A stretch of DNA of 64,000 nucleotides, taken from NCBI RefSeq assembly GCF_014191505.1, contig NZ_JACHWS010000004.1:368474-432473 (forward strand), given 5' to 3'. Both the position numbers and the translations under genes were made by a program. The DNA comes from Hoyosella altamirensis (GTDB taxonomy: Bacteria; Actinomycetota; Actinomycetes; Mycobacteriales; Mycobacteriaceae). Shown here in pieces: positions 60,479-64,000 of the stretch. Within the stretch, counting starts at the first letter, position 1. Each line of letters opens with the position of its first letter. The notes under the pieces are model-generated. The model ran no database searches, was not told the DNA's origin, and saw nothing but the letters and a program-made list of their open reading frames with translations.

Positions 60479-61273
60479 ATGGTCAACCGTAGTTTCATCC
60501 CGATGCTCGCCGTTGTTGCGCTTGCGCTCACTGGTTGTGCCGGGGACGGTGCACCGGACCACGACGATCTGGAGTCTGTCGCGAGGGTCTATACGCAGAA
60601 TCTCGTTGGCGGAAGCCCTGGGCAGGCGTGGGAGTATTTCACCGACGAATGCAAAAGCCAGATCGCGCGGGACGTCGTTGAGGGTGCGTGGTCACACATG
60701 CCTGGTGACGAGAACGTTGAGAGTATCGACGTGGCTTACGAGAGTGACACTGAGGCTGTTTCGACGGCGTCGCTGGATTCCGGGCGTGAGGAGTCGGCGG
60801 CCTGGGTTTTCATCGAGGGTCAGGGCTGGCGGATGGATGATTGCGTCGTTGATTGGTTAGAAGATCGAGACGGCGAGGCGGAGGAGCCCGACAGCGAGCG
60901 CGAGCTGGAGGTGACGGAACCTGCGACTGTTCCGCCCGTGCCAGAGCCACCGCGAGGGCCAGCACCAGCTCCGCAGCCTGTTCCACCGCCGCCGGCGTCT
61001 GCTGCTCGCGAGATATCCCATTGCGGCTTGCCGTCACAAATGTATGAACGCGGAACTACCTTCTATACGGACGGCACCAGCGGGTGGACTCAGTATTGTC
61101 ACGACCAAAGCCTGCTGGATACGCCTTTACCGCCGCAACAGCCCACGCATGTTCCGGACTATGGTGACGGGCCGTCGTCAGGAGAAGTGCAGATGCGGTA
61201 CGCCTGTGAGCAGGCTTCCCCGTACGTGACCGCAGAGCAATGCGGCAGTCTCGGCTTCCCGTACGGCGGCTGA
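60479..61273 (+). CDS. Prophage-borne lipoprotein (probable cargo gene)
   Basis: This is 264 residues from the ATG at 60479, preceded by GAGGAG. The lipoprotein signal ends in VVALALTGCAG. Residues 35-125 form a domain like small NTF2-type or DUF4878 folds (VARVYTQNLVGGSPGQAWEY). A Pro-rich linker (VPPVPEPPRGPAPAPQPVPP) leads to a Cys-rich C-terminal region (SHCGLPSQMYERGTTFYTDG, YACEQASPYV, EQCGSLGFPYGG). It is oriented against the phage late genes, has its own 256-bp upstream interval and a terminator, so it can be expressed in the lysogen. Surface exclusion of other phages is one possible role. Confidence 0.78.
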   Translation: MVNRSFIPMLAVVALALTGCAGDGAPDHDDLESVARVYTQNLVGGSPGQAWEYFTDECKSQIARDVVEGAWSHMPGDENVESIDVAYESDTEAVSTASLDSGREESAAWVFIEGQGWRMDDCVVDWLEDRDGEAEEPDSERELEVTEPATVPPVPEPPRGPAPAPQPVPPPPASAAREISHCGLPSQMYERGTTFYTDGTSGWTQYCHDQSLLDTPLPPQQPTHVPDYGDGPSSGEVQMRYACEQASPYVTAEQCGSLGFPYGG

Positions 61274-61312
61274 CGAGATACCCTTCACTGACTTCTGACC
61301 TGCACGCATGAG

Positions 61313-61345
61313 AGAACTCCAACCGTTACACTCGGTGGGGGTTCT
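61313..61345 (+). terminator. Terminator after the prophage lipoprotein gene
   Basis: The arms at 61313-61325 and 61333-61345 (13 nt) pair except for one G-U and one mismatch, around a 7-nt loop, and are followed by TGCTTGC. It lies between the lipoprotein stop (61273) and the opposing tail gene stop (61421). Confidence 0.6.
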
Positions 61346-61420
61346 TGCTTGCTGCACAACACCTCTGCCAAGATGTTCCGCCACTGTACCCGGCGGGACT
61401 GAAACTCAGCAGCGGAACAG

Positions 61421-62128
61421 TCAGAACACGCCCGCTGACCACTCAGCTACATAACCCTGAATGCCAGCGGCAAATGACGAGTTACGGCCTACGAACACAC
61501 CAGCCTGCAAGCCGGTGGGCAACGTCGCTGTGTGACTGCCCAATACAATGTCGTTGTACAGCAGTGTGACCGTGTTCCCGATGGCCTCAGCCCTGAGCAG
61601 CCCGCCAGGGCTGAGGCTATGTGAGCCTTGAACATCTGGGCTCAAGTTATTCGAGGAGACCGGCGCGTTCTGTACAGCGATCAGCCACGTGTTTTGGTTC
61701 ATACCCGCGAAAACTGTTATTGCGGAACCAGTCCCGGCAGCTCTGCGAAGCACGACACCCGCCGCGTTACTCAGACTCGTGTCAGGCCAGTCAAGCATCC
61801 GGCACTGCGCCCAGTGATCCACAGAGGACAGCTCTGTGCTGTGCGTGTAGCAGTCCGGCTGCCGGTTCGACGTTCCCGCTGCGTCGCGAGCAACGTATCG
61901 CGGCGGGAAGTCGTACACGAAATGCATTCGCGCACTGTTGTTCATCCGCTGAATCCACGGCGCGGTTGTTTCGGTACCGAGCGCGTAACCGCTCCAGTCG
62001 TCACTGATCTCCGTGATCAGGCCAGACGGGGCAGGCCAGAACTTCGTGTCACCGATGGCTGCGCCGCCGACTTTCTTGCCGCCGATCGCGAACCCGCTCA
62101 GCTTCTTCGCGCCGACTGCTGCGCCCAT
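61421..62128 (-). CDS. Phage minor tail / receptor-binding-type protein
   Basis: This is 235 residues. The N-terminus contains a Gly/Lys repeat, GAKKLSGFAIGGKKVGGAAI, of the kind that opens minor tail proteins of actinobacteriophages. The rest reads as a concanavalin-like beta domain (ISDDWSGYALGTETTAPWIQ, TGLQAGVFVGRNSSFAAGIQ). It probably binds host surface sugars. Its ATG overlaps the stop of the upstream 63-aa gene (TAATG). Confidence 0.72.
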   Translation of the reverse strand: MGAAVGAKKLSGFAIGGKKVGGAAIGDTKFWPAPSGLITEISDDWSGYALGTETTAPWIQRMNNSARMHFVYDFPPRYVARDAAGTSNRQPDCYTHSTELSSVDHWAQCRMLDWPDTSLSNAAGVVLRRAAGTGSAITVFAGMNQNTWLIAVQNAPVSSNNLSPDVQGSHSLSPGGLLRAEAIGNTVTLLYNDIVLGSHTATLPTGLQAGVFVGRNSSFAAGIQGYVAEWSAGVF

Positions 62129-62319
62129 TACTCAGGCCACCAATACAGCACATCAGGGTCGTAGCTGCCGAGCGCGTCATAGGCAGATTCGTCCGCAAGC
62201 TCGACGCGAAGTGCTCTGACCTGCCCGAGCGTAGTCGCGTCGTCAGGATCAGTCGCCGCGCCGACATTCTGCACACGATGCCCGTCGAGGTCGAGGCCGT
62301 TAAGCGCTCGTGTAGCCAT
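62128..62319 (-). CDS. Small phage tail-fibre-type protein, 63 aa
   Basis: It starts with ATRALNGLDLDGHRVQNVGA, a 'NGLxLDGHxxxxxG' adapter, followed by DDATTLGQVRALRVELADES. This repeated opener is shared with the next gene upstream (62339-62839), so the two are paralogues at their N-termini. It ends DVLYWWPE. It may be a short tail-tip protein or the head of a split fibre. Confidence 0.6.
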   Translation of the reverse strand: MATRALNGLDLDGHRVQNVGAATDPDDATTLGQVRALRVELADESAYDALGSYDPDVLYWWPE

Positions 62320-62338
62320 GCGTTGCCGCCCTTCCGTG

Positions 62339-62839
62339 TCAGCGCGAGATGATGACGCGGTACTCGTCAGTGCCCGGTGCAGTGCCGAAGTGCAGGTCGA
62401 CCGCGTTCGGGCCATCGGTGCGCGGATCAGCGATGACGAGCTGACCTGTCGCGATGTGACGCAGCGTCACGTGCACATCTTCAGACCCGAGATTGTGCGT
62501 GACACTGATGATGTCATCGCTCGCGTTACCGACATTCGCTGCGTACTTGCGCCCTGCAGCGTGACTGTCGAATTCCCCTGTCAGCCACGTCTGATCAACT
62601 GCGACGTCGCCGCTGCCGTCGATCTCGATACCGTCGCCTGTTGTGACATTCAGTGTCGGATCATTCGGCGGATCAGGAACAAGGTCGAGGCCGTCACCTG
62701 CGATGAAGCCCGCAGCGCTGCCCGCGACAGCGTCGTCGACATACTGCTTCGTCGCAGCGTCAGCAGCGACGGTAGGTGTCCCGAGAGACTCAATCTTGTG
62801 ACCGTCAAGATTGAGGCCGTTAGTTACGCGAGTCGCCAT
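62339..62839 (-). CDS. Phage tail-fibre-type protein, 166 aa
   Basis: It opens with the same adapter as the 63-aa protein: ATRVTNGLNLDGHKIESLGT then DAATKQYVDDAV, a typical phage fibre repeat. The middle is GDGLDLVPDPPNDPTLNVTT, and the C-terminal beta domain SVTHNLGSEDVHVTLRHIAT with YRVIISR is like that of the adjacent 92-aa protein. It is probably part of the tail tip or fibre. Confidence 0.7.
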   Translation of the reverse strand: MATRVTNGLNLDGHKIESLGTPTVAADAATKQYVDDAVAGSAAGFIAGDGLDLVPDPPNDPTLNVTTGDGIEIDGSGDVAVDQTWLTGEFDSHAAGRKYAANVGNASDDIISVTHNLGSEDVHVTLRHIATGQLVIADPRTDGPNAVDLHFGTAPGTDEYRVIISR

Positions 62840-62857
62840 GTCAGCGTCCTTTCTTCA

Positions 62858-63136
62858 TCACAGCAGTGTCACTGTGCCTGTCTGCGGATACGGGAACGTC
62901 AGAAGCACAGTGCCGACTGACGGGAATGACACATCAGGAATGACAACGTCGATGCCCTGTTCGAGCTGCACCGAGTACGGATTACGACCGAGCGGATGCG
63001 AGATCAGCCACTCAGCGGAAGCTGTCGTCTGCTCATGCACAAACACCTCACCGCCCGACAAACCCGGCGGGCCGGGAATACCCGGTGCAGGGACCGCGAC
63101 CGCAGCGTGTTCGCAGCACCCGAGATTTATCGCCAT
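62858..63136 (-). CDS. Phage tail protein with mini collagen-like segment
   Basis: This is 92 residues from the ATG at 63136, with GAGGGGG upstream. Near residue 18 it has a short collagen-like run (APGIPGPPGLSGG), then a beta domain EWLISHPLGRNPYSVQLEQG and LLTFPYPQTGTVTLL related to the C-terminus of the 166-aa protein. Collagen-like stretches act as trimerising stalks in fibres. It overlaps the upstream gene by ten bases. Confidence 0.65.
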   Translation of the reverse strand: MAINLGCCEHAAVAVPAPGIPGPPGLSGGEVFVHEQTTASAEWLISHPLGRNPYSVQLEQGIDVVIPDVSFPSVGTVLLTFPYPQTGTVTLL

Positions 63137-63378
63137 CCCAGCCACCCCCTCACGCCGCCCACAACACGCCCAGCAACACTGAGTGGATCAGCAGCGGGCG
63201 GCACGACCCGCAGTAAATGCGCCGCCACCAGCCACACCGAGATCACCGCCAGCACAGGGTGAGCGGTGCGCCACCGATCCATCCCATCAGTCAGAAGCTC
63301 ACCAGGGGGAGCCACGATCTCGTACGCGACGATCCCAGCGATCAGCGCGCGCCACGCCGCGACAGAGGTTAGCGTCAT
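63127..63378 (-). CDS. Small phage membrane protein
   Basis: This is 83 residues from the ATG at 63378, preceded by GAGGGG. Two hydrophobic segments (SVAAWRALIAGIVAYEIVA and HPVLAVISVWLVAAHLLRVV) flank a polar loop with GELLTDGMDRWRTA. Small two-helix proteins of this type are common among tail/lysis genes of actinobacteriophages and may assist lysis. It is coupled to the upstream gene by an ATGA overlap. Confidence 0.65.
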   Translation of the reverse strand: MTLTSVAAWRALIAGIVAYEIVAPPGELLTDGMDRWRTAHPVLAVISVWLVAAHLLRVVPPAADPLSVAGRVVGGVRGWLGWR

Positions 63379-63731
63379 CAGCAGCACCCCTCGATGTGTC
63401 CTTCGGCCCACACAATCGGACCATCAACATCGGGATACTGAATCCAGATCCGCGCCAACGACCCCTTGGGAATCTGACGAGTTTCCTCAGCGTCGAGAGT
63501 GAACCGCAAATAGGAGCCATCGACTACAGCGTCAGCGGTGTAATCCCAGGCGCCCCGCGTGAACGTGATCCACACAGTTGTGCCGGCAGGCCAATCCTCC
63601 GGAGCGCCAGTCGTCTTATCGCGGAGCTGGATTGCTTTCGACAGCACCGCGCCCGGCCGGATACAGAGCCGCAGGAGCGCGGGACAGTCACCAAGATGGA
63701 CAGTCCCACAAGTGCATGGCGGCGCGCTCAT
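63378..63731 (-). CDS. Phage structural-type protein of unknown role, 117 aa
   Basis: The N-terminus has a Cys cluster, PPCTCGTVHLGDCPALLRLC, and the C-terminus ends EGHIEGCC. Between them a beta-rich domain includes VLSKAIQLRDKTTGAPEDWP and TVWITFTRGAWDY, which resembles small virion proteins of actinobacteriophages. The Cys-rich ends could bind metal. It overlaps the next gene by four bases. Confidence 0.6.
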   Translation of the reverse strand: MSAPPCTCGTVHLGDCPALLRLCIRPGAVLSKAIQLRDKTTGAPEDWPAGTTVWITFTRGAWDYTADAVVDGSYLRFTLDAEETRQIPKGSLARIWIQYPDVDGPIVWAEGHIEGCC

Positions 63732-63767
63732 GCCTCAAGAAGCTACGGCCCGGGGGTGCAGCATCCC

Positions 63768-64000
63768 TTAGACAGCGGGATCCTCGGTGATCTGAGCCAT
63801 GATGTGGATCCGGTGATAACGCGCCTGAGTAATCACGTTGCTGACACTGCCGCCGCCGAACGTCGATAGCCGGGCCTGGTAACGGAACCGGAGCTGCCCG
63901 GAGGGCGCCACAAAATTCTGGCCGTGCGGATACCAGGTCACCGCGTCCTCGAAATTGTGCCACCACCGGAAACCGATGTTCGCGCTGTCCCCGCCGCCGA
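63768..64000 (-). CDS. Phage tail protein, C-terminal part (5' end outside window)
   Basis: The frame is open from the right edge to TAA at 63768. It reads SANIGFRWWHNFEDAVTWYP, then HGQNFVAPSGQLRFRYQARL, then ITQARYHRIHIMAQITEDPA. The aromatic-rich beta pattern suits a tail or virion protein. It lies 36 bp upstream of the next gene on the same strand. Confidence 0.6.
   Translation of the reverse strand, partial: GGGDSANIGFRWWHNFEDAVTWYPHGQNFVAPSGQLRFRYQARLSTFGGGSVSNVITQARYHRIHIMAQITEDPAV

Larger units (their letters stand above)
59014..64000. mobile_element. Prophage, lysis module and distal tail genes (right part outside window)
   Basis: From the small holin-like gene at 59020 to the right edge there are an endolysin and at least seven tail-type small genes on the minus strand, tightly packed with start/stop overlaps. 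A separate plus-strand lipoprotein gene sits between lysis and tail modules. Transcription order on the minus strand is tail, then lysin, then holin, as in siphoviruses of actinobacteria. No integrase, attachment repeat or lysin B gene was found in the visible part. The left border is placed just after a truncated bacterial frame at 59013; this is inferred. Confidence 0.75.

Noticed and set aside
1..64000. tRNA, rRNA, CRISPR arrays, insertion sequences
   Set aside because: Reading both strands revealed no tRNA-like or rRNA segment, no regularly spaced repeats and no transposase; a covariance-model scan would be needed to exclude small RNAs.

Overview
The window is 64 kb of GC-rich, densely coded DNA from an actinobacterium. 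Several traits point to the mycolic-acid-containing order Mycobacteriales (Nocardia, Rhodococcus, Hoyosella or a relative). These are a TAT multicopper oxidase, IdeR/DtxR-type iron boxes, a CRP-type site, many FadD, SDR and TetR genes, and the order sdhB-sdhA-sdhD-sdhC / cdd-deoA / add / Rv3311-like protein, which matches the Rv3311-Rv3319 region of Mycobacterium tuberculosis. The genus is inferred. No rRNA, tRNA, IS element or CRISPR array was recognised.

Layout. (1) 1-5602, minus: a tightly coupled livF-livG-acyl-CoA ligase-livH-livM operon, with livM running off the left edge. The embedded ligase suggests uptake and activation of a carboxylic acid. (2) 5.8-12.4 kb: a PPOX-fold flavoprotein, an unknown 414-aa protein, a secreted lipase, an iron-regulated siderophore-interacting protein, two small exported proteins and a TAT multicopper oxidase. 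(3) 12.4-18.07 kb: an accessory patch with a cation/proton antiporter, a double universal stress protein, a lone SecF, an Mrr-like remnant and tiny membrane proteins. It ends in the 3' remnant of an ABC-exporter ATPase whose permease (18340-19953) is intact. (4) 20-27 kb: a large unknown membrane protein with a CRP-like site, BluB, a PLP aldolase/racemase-like enzyme divergent from a sugar-lactone oxidase, a secreted protein and a ferredoxin reductase.

(5) 27.3-33.1 kb: a TetR regulator and a divergent SDR-SDR-alpha/beta hydrolase-FadD operon. Three GGTAC-N6-GTACC-type sites lie between them, so this is a lipid-metabolism regulon with a readable operator. (6) 33.2-41.2 kb: peroxiredoxin, cupredoxin lipoprotein with TetR, a GCS2-type ligase, a Baeyer-Villiger monooxygenase, a sugar isomerase with a LacI regulator and a palindromic operator, and Nudix. 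(7) 41.3-46.7 kb: succinate dehydrogenase and pyrimidine-nucleoside salvage. (8) 46.7-55.9 kb: a block that separates deoA from add. It holds a hairpin-flanked decayed AbiEi/DUF559-like gene, an imine-reductase-like dehydrogenase, a two-component system next to a drug-type ABC exporter, a DUF998 protein, HxlR, TauE and a prolyl oligopeptidase. (9) 55.9-58.9 kb: adenosine deaminase, the Rv3311-like protein and two YbaB-like proteins. (10) about 59.0-64.0 kb: the lysis and distal tail end of a prophage, with a plus-strand lipoprotein cargo gene inside it.
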